Source: JAZNOL01 sp045580815 (lineage in GTDB: Bacteria; Bacillota; Clostridia; RUG12999). Taken from it: a stretch of 20,635 nucleotides of DNA. The stretch is from positions 1 to 20,635 of the forward strand of contig JAZNOL010000076.1 of the NCBI GenBank assembly GCA_045580815.1, written 5' to 3'. Below, one piece after another: positions 7,990 to 15,893 of this stretch (position 1 is the first letter of the stretch; every line of letters starts with the position of its first letter). The notes under the pieces are model-generated. The model saw only the letters and a list, made by a program, of their open reading frames with translations. It had not been told where the DNA came from and did not search any database. The translations under genes and the position numbers were made by a program.

Positions 7990-10164
7990 TTATTGCATGT
8001 TTCTTGAAACCTGAACAACACCGCTTACTGCCATGAGTCGTCTGATAAGCTGGTCAAGCAGGTTTGATGAATTTACTTCCACCATAAGGTCGATGAGTGC
8101 TGTTCCATCTTTACTGCGACGTGCATTACAGTGGTTAAGCGGAATTTTTAAATCTGATGCTATTGTAACAACATCGGCAAGAAGTCCGTTTCTGTCATCG
8201 GCAACAATAAGCAGGTCTGCAAGATACGAAACAGAAGAAATGGTGTTTTCCCATTCAACTTCAATGAGTCTGTCATTTTCGCCCATGCCGATAAAGTTGT
8301 TTTTTACGTTTACACAGTCGGTGCGGTGAATTGTTACGCCTCTGCCTCTTGTGATATAACCGATAATATCATCACCGGGCACGGGAGAACAGCATTTTGA
8401 AATACGAACAAGGCAGTTGTCAATATCTTTGACAATAATACCGTGGCTGGAGGTTTTGTGAACAGTTGCACGGGATTTTTCTTCGGGCGAAAGTGCCGCA
8501 ATTTTTTTGCGGTATTCTTCGCGCATTTTTGTTACTATTGTTCTTGCAGTAAGACCGCCGTAACCGATTGCGGCATAAATATCGTCAATGCCGGCAAAAT
8601 TGTTTTTGCGGATTTCCTGTTGCATTATAGCATCGTCATAAATCTGCGAGGAGGAATAACCTGATTTGCGTATCTCCTTATCAAACATATCCTTACCACG
8701 TGCAATATTTTCTTCACGGTGTTCACGTTTGAACCACTGGTTGATTTTACTGCGTGCGTTTGATGTTTTGACAATTTTAAGCCAGTCGCGGCTGGGACCG
8801 TGCACCGAAGCAGATGTCATAACGCTGACAACATCACCGTTTTGAAGTACATAGTTAATGGGAACAAGTTTTCCGTTAACTTTAGCACCCATCATTTTTG
8901 AACCGATAGCACTGTGAATAGCATAAGCAAAATCAACAGGACAGCTTCCCTGAGGAAGTGTAATAACATCACCTTTTGGAGTAAACACAAAAACTTCATC
9001 GGCAAACATTTCAGTTTTCAGGACGTTCATAAACTCTTCCTGGTCTTTGATGTCGCCTTGAATTTCAAGCATCTGACGAAGCTGTGAGAATTTTGTTTCA
9101 TCCGAGGTTTTGCCCGATACACCGGATTTATATTTCCAGTGGGCAGCGATACCGTATTCAGCGACCTTGTGCATTTCTTCTGTGCGTATCTGAATTTCAA
9201 AAGGCATACCGGATTCGCTTATAACAGTAGTATGGAGCGACTGATAAAGGTTGGGTTTCGGCATGGCAATATAATCCTTTATACGCCCGGGAAGGGGAGT
9301 ATAAAGGTCGTGAATTGCACCAAGCACAGCATAACAGTCACGCACAGTTTTTAAAACCACACGCACAGCAAAAATATCATATATCTCGTCAAGAGTTCTG
9401 CCTTTCATGTAGGTCTTTTTGAAAATACTGTAAGGTTGTTTTATGCGTCCGTAAACTTCACCTTCTATATTCAATTCTTCAAGCTTTTCTTTAAGTTCGG
9501 TTTCAACCTTTTCAATAATACCCTTGTTTGCATCAGTAATAACTTTCAGTTCGGATGTTATTTCGTTAAAAGAAACAGGATCGAGGTATTTAAGTGCGGT
9601 GTTTTCAAGCTCAAGTTTGATACGGAACATACCGAGACGTTCGGCAATGGGCGCAAAAACCTCAATAGTTTCTTTGGAAATGCGTCTGCGTTTTTCGTCC
9701 GCCAGAGCCGAAAGAGTACGGATGTTGTGAAGTCTGTCTGCAAGTTTTATGAGCATTACACGTAAATCTTTTGCTGTTGCCATAAACATTTTGCGTAAGT
9801 TTTCCACCTGAAACTCTTCCTGCGAGGTGAAACGAATTTTACCGAGTTTTGTTACACCGTCAACCATTTCGGCAATATCTTCGCCAAAGTCAGCCGTAAG
9901 TTTTTCAAGGGTTACGGGAGTATCTTCAATAACATCATGCAAAATTCCTGCCGCAACAGTATTGCAGTCAAGAAGCATTCCGGCGATTATAATGGCAACC
10001 TGCAAGGGGTGACATATATATTCTTCGCCGGAGGCACGTTTTTGACCGTCATGATATTTATATGCATACTCAAACGCCCGGGATATAACCTCGGGATTGC
10101 CGTTTGGTTTAGCATTTTCAACGGTTTGCATAAGTTCTTCATAAAGGGATTTTGCATCAATCAT
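7990..10164 (-). CDS. rel: Bifunctional (p)ppGpp synthetase/hydrolase Rel
   Basis: This encodes 724 residues, the usual Rel length. It makes and degrades (p)ppGpp, the stringent-response signal, in answer to uncharged tRNA at the ribosome. Order of parts: hydrolase HD domain (H52; HD at 76-77; D143 in LADRLHN), synthetase (about 235-345, with IKDYIAMPKPNLYQSLHTTV and EIQIRTEEMHKVAEYG), TGS domain (about 390-450, VFTPKGDVITLPQG), then a conserved-Cys zinc-finger/RIS region (SKCCSPVPGDDI) and a C-terminal ACT domain. The intact hydrolase motifs argue for a bifunctional enzyme. The start is not certain: the ATG at 10164 has GGGA about 8 nt upstream, while an in-frame ATG at 10176 is very close to an AGAAAGG site. 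A hairpin with a T tract lies about 40 nt upstream, and uppP follows 17 nt downstream. Confidence 0.96.
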   Translation of the reverse strand: MIDAKSLYEELMQTVENAKPNGNPEVISRAFEYAYKYHDGQKRASGEEYICHPLQVAIIIAGMLLDCNTVAAGILHDVIEDTPVTLEKLTADFGEDIAEMVDGVTKLGKIRFTSQEEFQVENLRKMFMATAKDLRVMLIKLADRLHNIRTLSALADEKRRRISKETIEVFAPIAERLGMFRIKLELENTALKYLDPVSFNEITSELKVITDANKGIIEKVETELKEKLEELNIEGEVYGRIKQPYSIFKKTYMKGRTLDEIYDIFAVRVVLKTVRDCYAVLGAIHDLYTPLPGRIKDYIAMPKPNLYQSLHTTVISESGMPFEIQIRTEEMHKVAEYGIAAHWKYKSGVSGKTSDETKFSQLRQMLEIQGDIKDQEEFMNVLKTEMFADEVFVFTPKGDVITLPQGSCPVDFAYAIHSAIGSKMMGAKVNGKLVPINYVLQNGDVVSVMTSASVHGPSRDWLKIVKTSNARSKINQWFKREHREENIARGKDMFDKEIRKSGYSSSQIYDDAIMQQEIRKNNFAGIDDIYAAIGYGGLTARTIVTKMREEYRKKIAALSPEEKSRATVHKTSSHGIIVKDIDNCLVRISKCCSPVPGDDIIGYITRGRGVTIHRTDCVNVKNNFIGMGENDRLIEVEWENTISSVSYLADLLIVADDRNGLLADVVTIASDLKIPLNHCNARRSKDGTALIDLMVEVNSSNLLDQLIRRLMAVSGVVQVSRNMQ

Positions 10165-10206
10165 AAAAATTCCCATAACCTTTCTGCCTATAAATAGTAA
10201 TAAAAA

Positions 10207-10244
10207 CATATACGCATCGCTTCGTGGCAGAAGAGGCGTATATG
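10207..10244 (-). terminator. Hairpin with T tract just upstream of rel (terminator or attenuator)
   Basis: A perfect 9-bp stem CATATACGC/GCGTATATG (10207-10215 with 10236-10244) encloses a smaller CTTC/GAAG stem (10220-10223 with 10230-10233). In the minus (rel) direction it is followed at once by TTTTT, the layout of an intrinsic terminator. It could end the recJ transcript or act as an attenuator for rel. No strong promoter is visible between it and rel. Confidence 0.6.
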
Positions 10245-10341
10245 GGAATTATGCACATTGCCTTTTCGTGCCTTTAAGGCACGAAAATTTGGCGGTGCAT
10301 TAAATTCCACCTGTGGCATTAACGTGATTTATCACGTTAAT
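10207..10341. repeat. Cluster of contiguous hairpins between recJ and rel
   Basis: Nearly the whole recJ-rel gap is inverted repeats. They are: the T-tract hairpin (10207-10244); a long imperfect hairpin (10245-10308) built from GGAATT/AATTCC, ATGCAC/GTGCAT, GCC/GGC and TTTTCGTGCC/GGCACGAAAA (10263-10272 with 10278-10287); a small CCAC/GTGG hairpin (10307-10316); and a perfect 11-bp stem ATTAACGTGAT/ATCACGTTAAT (10318-10328 with 10331-10341). No protein of useful length is encoded. It could be a structured leader RNA or a palindromic intergenic repeat element. Only a search of the host genome for further copies would tell these apart. Confidence 0.7.
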
Positions 10342-10351
10342 ACTCCTTATT

Positions 10352-12373
10352 TCAATTGTAGGATTTTCTTAACTCCGAAAGGATTTTTGAGCTTTCCAAA
10401 TCAACTTTTTTCCCACCGGTGTCAATTATGTAAATTTCTGTGTTGTCACCATTTTCGACATAAGAAAGAAGTTTAAGCTCAGCAAAAATATTAAGACAGT
10501 TTGTAACCTTCTGTCTGCAATATCTGACACCTGTTTCGTAAGATGCACGTCGAACAAGAGTTTCTGTTTTGTCTCTGAAAATGCCGTTTTGACTGTGTTT
10601 TTTAAAATAAAGATACAAAACTGCCATATCATTTCTGTCGGGAACGACATCAGCCTCATCATCAGATGCAGTTTCGGAGAGTTTTATATCAACATAAGAA
10701 ACCTGTATACGGGAAACATTGTTCCATGTGTTAACTGAAAGATTACCGGCAATATCAATAATATCACCGTCAATAAAATTTTCGGCAAGTTCAGATTTTC
10801 CGAAAGCAACCACATCAAAACAGGTGTTGTTTTTCTGCACTACGAATTTAACGTGTCTGCCGTTTTCGCCCATCAGTCTGTGACTTAAAATGCGTGCGTT
10901 TTTTATAGCAAAACAAGGTCGGTCGTTGCACGGACCAAAAGGCTCAAGCATATCAAGAGCATTCACTGCATCAACAGTAAGATATTGTTCAGAAACATCA
11001 AAATCAATAGTTATTGACTGCACAGAGCAGATTTCTTCAGAAACAGTATCTGCATAATCATTCAGAGCTTTGTCGAGCTTTGGCAAATTGTCTTTGTCAA
11101 GCGTAACACCGGCAGCATATTCGTGTCCGCCAAATTTTGTGAACAAATCACAGCAGTTGCAAAGGGATTTTAAAAGGTCAAAATCTTTTGTGCTTCTGCC
11201 GGAGCCGGAAGCAACACCGTTTTCGTCAATACACAGAAGAAGTGTTGGTTTTGAATATTTTTCGCTTATACGTGAAGCAACTATGCCGATTACACCGTGA
11301 TGCCAGTTTTCTGAAGCGGCAACGATAACTTTTTTTGTCTTAAAAGACTCGTCATTTTCAATGAGAGTAACCGCATCTGAATAAATTTCGCGTTCAAGCT
11401 GCTGACGTTTTTTGTTTTCGCTGTCAAGTTCTTCCGCAAGTTTTCTGCAAGCATCTTCGTTATCTTCAGTAAGAAGTTTTACGGCAATATCAACATTTCC
11501 CATTCTGCCTGCGGCATTAATTTTCGGGGCAAGCATAAAACCTACCGATATGGAATTTAACTCCTTGCTTGAATTTGAAGATTTTATAAGCGCACGCAAT
11601 CCGGGGTTGGGGTTTGTCTGTAATTTTTGAAGTCCGTTTTTTACAATACATCTGTTTTCACCGAGCATATCCATAACGTCGGCAACTGTACCAAGCATAA
11701 CAAGGTCAGAATATTTATCAAGAACTTGCTGTGTGTCACCATCTTCAAGTGCACATACCAGTTTAAATGCAACACCTACACCGGCAAGAGCGGTGAAAGG
11801 ATAGCCGCAACCGGGAACATGAGGGTTGATGACAGGGCAGTCCGGAATATCGCCGACACATTCATGATGGTCAGTTACAACAGTTTCTATTCCAAGACGG
11901 CGTGCAAGTTCAACCTGAGCACAGGCGGTTATACCTGTATCAACAGTAATAAGCAGGTCACAGCCTCGATTTGCAATTGTACGTATAGCATCTTCGTTTA
12001 TGCCGTAGCCTTCTTCGATACGGTGTGGAATATAATAATCGGCAGTTATACCGCATGATGCAAAATAACGGAGAAGCAACGAAGTGGAAGTAATACCGTC
12101 AACATCATAATCACCGTATATACATATGCGTTTTTGCCCGGAAATAGCATTTTTAATTATAGAAACAGCCTTCTCCATATCTTTAAAACAAAAAGGGGAG
12201 TGAAGCATACTTTCGGGTTTTAATAAAAATTCCACTATTTTGTCGGCAGAATTAATGCCTCTGTTAAGGGCAACTGCCGCAATAAACGGAGATATTCCGC
12301 AGGCGGAAGCAAGTTTTTTTGCTTCGGGAGACTGATCGTTATATTCAGAGTAAATCCAGTTTTTAGAAATCAT
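10352..12373 (-). CDS. recJ: Single-stranded-DNA-specific exonuclease RecJ
   Basis: This encodes 673 residues. RecJ degrades single-stranded DNA 5' to 3' in recombination, mismatch and base-excision repair. Visible motifs of the DHH superfamily are GDYDVDG (87-93), VDTG (144-147), the DHH signature in VVTDHH (168-170), GTVADVMDM (about 228-236) and the DHHA1 motif GGHEYAAG (415-422). An OB-fold-like segment follows, then a C-terminal extension of about 100 residues that looks like the winged-helix tail of Firmicutes RecJ. The ATG at 12373 overlaps the end of trmL by 11 nt, with GGTG 6 nt upstream. Longer in-frame starts would lie deep inside trmL. The overlap suggests translational coupling to trmL. 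Confidence 0.95.
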   Translation of the reverse strand: MISKNWIYSEYNDQSPEAKKLASACGISPFIAAVALNRGINSADKIVEFLLKPESMLHSPFCFKDMEKAVSIIKNAISGQKRICIYGDYDVDGITSTSLLLRYFASCGITADYYIPHRIEEGYGINEDAIRTIANRGCDLLITVDTGITACAQVELARRLGIETVVTDHHECVGDIPDCPVINPHVPGCGYPFTALAGVGVAFKLVCALEDGDTQQVLDKYSDLVMLGTVADVMDMLGENRCIVKNGLQKLQTNPNPGLRALIKSSNSSKELNSISVGFMLAPKINAAGRMGNVDIAVKLLTEDNEDACRKLAEELDSENKKRQQLEREIYSDAVTLIENDESFKTKKVIVAASENWHHGVIGIVASRISEKYSKPTLLLCIDENGVASGSGRSTKDFDLLKSLCNCCDLFTKFGGHEYAAGVTLDKDNLPKLDKALNDYADTVSEEICSVQSITIDFDVSEQYLTVDAVNALDMLEPFGPCNDRPCFAIKNARILSHRLMGENGRHVKFVVQKNNTCFDVVAFGKSELAENFIDGDIIDIAGNLSVNTWNNVSRIQVSYVDIKLSETASDDEADVVPDRNDMAVLYLYFKKHSQNGIFRDKTETLVRRASYETGVRYCRQKVTNCLNIFAELKLLSYVENGDNTEIYIIDTGGKKVDLESSKILSELRKSYN

Positions 12374-12860
12374 ATTTTTCACCAAGATAATCGGAGCATT
12401 GCTGTAAGGATGCAAAATCTGTCTGTCGCAGAGCTTCATAAAGAACGATTGCAACAGAATTTGAAAGATTAAGCGACCTTACCTCGCTTTGCATGGGTAT
12501 ACGTATACAGTTGTTAATATTTTTAACAAGCATATCTTCGGGAAGTCCGGCAGTTTCTTTGCCGAAAATCAAAAAGTCGCCGTCTTTAAATTTCACATCG
12601 CTGTAACAGTGAGGTGCTTTCGTAGAACAGAAATAAAAGGTTTCGTCCTTGTTTTTCTCGAAAAAATCGTCAGCACTGTTGTAGTATGTAATATCAAGAA
12701 AGTGCCAGTAGTCGAGACCGGCACGTTTGAGCTTCTTGTCGTCAATTTCAAATCCCATAGGGCGGATAATATGCAGACGTGCATTTGTTACACTGCACGT
12801 CCTTGCAATATTACCGGTGTTTTGGGGAATTTCGGGTTGGTATAAAACTATGTTAAACAT
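12363..12860 (-). CDS. trmL: tRNA (cytidine/uridine-34 2'-O)-methyltransferase TrmL
   Basis: This 165-residue SPOUT methyltransferase uses SAM to methylate the ribose at wobble position 34 of certain leucine tRNAs. The family pattern is complete: VLYQPEIPQNTGNIARTC near the N-terminus, LIFGKETAGLP (about 97-107) and IPMQSEVRSLNLSNSVAI (121-138), which forms the trefoil knot that binds SAM. Its length is normal for the minimal TrmL/CspR type. The start lies 2 nt after the amidase stop and uses an AGAAGG within the amidase end. The end overlaps recJ. Amidase, trmL and recJ therefore read as one tightly packed transcript. Confidence 0.95.
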   Translation of the reverse strand: MFNIVLYQPEIPQNTGNIARTCSVTNARLHIIRPMGFEIDDKKLKRAGLDYWHFLDITYYNSADDFFEKNKDETFYFCSTKAPHCYSDVKFKDGDFLIFGKETAGLPEDMLVKNINNCIRIPMQSEVRSLNLSNSVAIVLYEALRQTDFASLQQCSDYLGEKYDF

Positions 12861-12862
12861 TA

Positions 12863-14419
12863 TTAGCCTTCTTTTTGTTGATTGTTTATTATATATTCAA
12901 TCGAGTCTGCGATTGATTTAGCAGCAGCAGACATAGCTTCATCGTCTGCAAGAATTGCTCGGTCGTCCGGGTTGCTTATGAATGCAAGCTCAATGAGAAC
13001 GGCAGGCATTTCCGAATGACGCAGAACGTACAAGTCGTCTTCGCTTGTTATGCCTCTGTCATAAGTTTCAAGAACCTTATAAAGGTCTTCCTGAATTATA
13101 TCAGCAATATCCTCAGATGGCATTTTATTGGGATATTTTTCATCTTTGGCTTTGCTGTAAATGGTAAGTGTACCGTTAGCTTCTGCGTTTGTAAACGAAT
13201 TGCTGTGTACGCTGACAAAAAGCGTTGCTCCTTTTGAGTTGGCAAAGGTTGTTCTTCCGGCAAGAGGAACATAAACATCCGAAGAACGGGTTGAATAGAC
13301 CTCAATTCCCTTTGATTTAAGAATACTTACCACTTCGTTTGCAACAAACAGGTTTACATCTTTTTCATAAAGTACAGCTTCGCCGTTTTCATCATAACCG
13401 ATAGCACCGGTATCGCTGCCACCGTGTCCGGCATCAATAACAACCGAGGTGATATACTCGGGTTCAAGAGGAGCGTCCATATCAGGCTCGTCTAAATCAG
13501 GAACAGTTGAATCAAATTCGCCATCAGTATTGGTGTCTTTGTCGGTTTCATCAAACAAATCATCATTCGGAATGCTGGGTTTTGTGGATGAATTTTCCTC
13601 AATAGAATCAATATAAAGAGTCAGAATTTTTTTGTCCGATGATAGCTTTAAATCGTATGTTGTTGCTGCAGAAATATCGGTGACGATTCTGAGACCGTAA
13701 TCTTGTGTTCCAAAGCGTACACTGTTTATGCCGTTTTTATTAATATTAAGAGTTTTATGATTGTCATATTCGCAATCTTTCAAATCAAGAACAAGGCGTT
13801 CTGGAGATGAAAGAGGAAATATTTTATGTTGGGAAATTGGTTCAATAGCTGTTATTCGGAGAGAAAACTTTCCGGAGGAAAAAGAGGTTTTAATATTGGT
13901 TATCATGTTGAAATACTTGTTATTTTCCGGAGAAGAGTCGTTTTCTGTAATTGTGTCATCTTCATCAGTATTGTTTCCGTATGAAGACGGATTTTGCCGT
14001 GAAGATATTAAAACAGCATAATTTTCGTTGTCCCAGTTTACTTTAAAGTTGAAAGTTTCGGCAATAAATCTTACCGGAACAAAGGTTAAATCATCAATAA
14101 TTACAGGTTCACAGTCAAGGAATTTTAAAACTGTACCTATTTTTGCTTTTTTTGAATTAATTGTTAAAACAACAGAGGTTTTTCCGTGTGAAATAGTAAC
14201 AGCGCGTGTCATACCATTCCAATTTACAGTTGCACCCAATGCCTCCATAATTACTCTTACCGGAACCAGGGTGCGGTCATGTTGTATAATCGGGGGAGAA
14301 TCACAGTTGATTTTTTTGTCATTTACATATAATAAAATTTCTTTTGCTGATACAGAAAAAGAGAATATATTAAATATTATGCAACAAAAAATTACAAGTG
14401 CAGAAATACGAAATCTCAA
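12863..14419 (-). CDS. Exported N-acetylmuramoyl-L-alanine amidase with stalk and AMIN domains
   Basis: This encodes 518 residues from a TTG start. It cleaves the bond between N-acetylmuramic acid and the stem peptide in peptidoglycan, outside the membrane. Order of parts: signal peptide (1 to about 25, ending SVSA); copper-amine-oxidase-N-like stalk domain (about 28-140, two VPVR repeats); AMIN domain (about 169-272), which usually targets the wall; an acidic linker rich in Asp and Glu (about 273-322); and Amidase_3 (about 324-512) with zinc ligands H332, E352 and H405 and catalytic E477. GAGGTG lies 6 nt before the TTG, so I prefer it to the GTG at 14428, which falls inside that ribosome site. 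It has its own promoter and is followed 2 nt later by trmL. Confidence 0.93.
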   Translation of the reverse strand: MRFRISALVIFCCIIFNIFSFSVSAKEILLYVNDKKINCDSPPIIQHDRTLVPVRVIMEALGATVNWNGMTRAVTISHGKTSVVLTINSKKAKIGTVLKFLDCEPVIIDDLTFVPVRFIAETFNFKVNWDNENYAVLISSRQNPSSYGNNTDEDDTITENDSSPENNKYFNMITNIKTSFSSGKFSLRITAIEPISQHKIFPLSSPERLVLDLKDCEYDNHKTLNINKNGINSVRFGTQDYGLRIVTDISAATTYDLKLSSDKKILTLYIDSIEENSSTKPSIPNDDLFDETDKDTNTDGEFDSTVPDLDEPDMDAPLEPEYITSVVIDAGHGGSDTGAIGYDENGEAVLYEKDVNLFVANEVVSILKSKGIEVYSTRSSDVYVPLAGRTTFANSKGATLFVSVHSNSFTNAEANGTLTIYSKAKDEKYPNKMPSEDIADIIQEDLYKVLETYDRGITSEDDLYVLRHSEMPAVLIELAFISNPDDRAILADDEAMSAAAKSIADSIEYIINNQQKEG

Positions 14420-14493
14420 ATTTTTCACCTCAAAAAAGCATAATTATAAGTAAAATTCGTCAAAAAATGATGAAATTCCTTTAAAGATAACGT

Positions 14494-14523
14494 ATTATAA
14501 CACAATGGTAACACAAATGTAAA
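14494..14523 (-). promoter_or_regulatory. Sigma-A promoter of the amidase-trmL-recJ transcript
   Basis: On the minus strand TTTACA (14518-14523), an 18-bp spacer and a perfect TATAAT (14494-14499) precede the amidase by about 70 nt. It lies just after the SLH gene stop, with no terminator hairpin in between. Confidence 0.7.
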
Positions 14524-14537
14524 GAAAATGCATTATT

Positions 14538-15872
14538 TTAGTGTTTTAAATTTTCTACGCGGTCAATCATAACAGAGGCCTGAGCACGTGATGCAAAGTC
14601 TTTTGGTGCAAAACGTCCGTCTCCCATGCCGGTTATAACTCCGCAACTACTCATTTTTTCAACAGCTTCTTTTGCGTAACTACTTACTTTTGATGAATCA
14701 GAAAATCTTTTTGTTTCGGTTGGATTAAACGAAACTCCTGCATCAGAATATGCACGATAAATAATTGTTGCCATCTGTTCACGTGTGATGGGATTTCCAA
14801 CACCAAACACAGTTTGTGTTTCTCCGTTGACTATTTTATTGTCATATGCAGCGCATATATAAGGATAGTACCATGCGGTTTTGTCAACATCGGTAAATCC
14901 GGCATCTGTTGAGGTGGATGTGTCAATATTCAGTGCAGTAACAACAATTTTAACAAACTGTTCACGTGTTATATTATTGCTAGGACCAAAACGATATTTG
15001 TCGTATCCGTTTATAATTCCGTTTTCTGACAAATTCTTAATTGCCGGATGTGCCCAACTGCAATTATCAATATCCCTAAAAGTAAGTCCGTCAAATTTTT
15101 CGTTTCCTTTCATTGAAGGCCAATTTCCGTAAAAAGCACCGCATTCATCAAGAGAAACTTTAAAATAATAAATTTCTTCAGTAGCTTCGTCGTTTGCACA
15201 TTCTTCAGACATTTTAAGTAAATTTCCCATCATGGTTGTTTGTCCGTAAGATTCAAGTGTTTGCTCCAAAGATGGCATAAGACCAATGGCGGTGGATACC
15301 CTTTTTGCTATTTCATAAGAAAGACCGTTCATGTCGATATCAACAAGTCCGGGTAAGTCGGACATATTTGTTGCAATATGAGGATTTCCGCCGAAAATGG
15401 TATACAGATTATATGCTTTAAGCAAAGAATAGAAAAATGTACTACCTCGATTATCGTTTTTATCACCAATTATGTTATAGTTAATATTTGATATGATATT
15501 CGGCATCTTGTCACTGTATTGTGGCGTTGTGGGGCCAAAAAGAATAAGGTCACAAAGTGAAGTTATCCCATCTTTTGTACATACAGCACATTTGGAAAGT
15601 GCTGTGCGTAGCTCGTCATATGTCATATCAGGAAAATGAGGGAGAAGCTGTGTTGTTTGGTCATCAAGTTTGTTTTTAACAGTAATAATAGTTTCAACAA
15701 CTTCGGCAACTTCAACCCTGGCCGACTCATCAAGAGCAATGGAATATACGATAAATTTCTGCAATGGGGCAATGGTCTCTTCTTCTGCCATGCAGGTTAA
15801 GCCGAATGAAAGACAAAGAGCTGTAATAAGCAACATATTAACAGTAAAACGTAACAGTTTTATTTTAAACAA
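14538..15872 (-). CDS. Exported protein with three C-terminal SLH domains
   Basis: This encodes 444 residues. A signal peptide (1 to about 29, hydrophobic core then CMAEEE) predicts export. Three S-layer homology domains end the protein at about 264-316, 325-380 and 389-442; each begins with an F-x-D-like segment, and the first two carry ITREQ. SLH domains bind secondary wall polymers, so the protein should be held on the cell surface. Residues 30-260 are not a domain I recognise; they are mixed helical with a few cysteines (C95, C98, C107, C225, C244). The start appears to be TTG: AAAGGA lies 10 nt upstream, and the next in-frame ATG would remove the positive end of the signal peptide. It follows murC by 21 nt. 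The specific function is unknown. Confidence 0.88.
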   Translation of the reverse strand: MFKIKLLRFTVNMLLITALCLSFGLTCMAEEETIAPLQKFIVYSIALDESARVEVAEVVETIITVKNKLDDQTTQLLPHFPDMTYDELRTALSKCAVCTKDGITSLCDLILFGPTTPQYSDKMPNIISNINYNIIGDKNDNRGSTFFYSLLKAYNLYTIFGGNPHIATNMSDLPGLVDIDMNGLSYEIAKRVSTAIGLMPSLEQTLESYGQTTMMGNLLKMSEECANDEATEEIYYFKVSLDECGAFYGNWPSMKGNEKFDGLTFRDIDNCSWAHPAIKNLSENGIINGYDKYRFGPSNNITREQFVKIVVTALNIDTSTSTDAGFTDVDKTAWYYPYICAAYDNKIVNGETQTVFGVGNPITREQMATIIYRAYSDAGVSFNPTETKRFSDSSKVSSYAKEAVEKMSSCGVITGMGDGRFAPKDFASRAQASVMIDRVENLKH

Positions 15873-15893
15873 AATAATCGGTCCTTTCTATTA

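Noticed and set aside
11627..12058. 143-residue plus-strand reading frame opposite recJ
   Set aside because: It is antisense to the conserved DHH core of recJ, has an odd Cys/Asn/Lys-rich composition and no ribosome site, and matches no family I know.
14028..14453. 141-residue plus-strand reading frame opposite the amidase N-terminus
   Set aside because: It is antisense to a well-supported signal peptide and stalk domain, with no promoter or ribosome site of its own.
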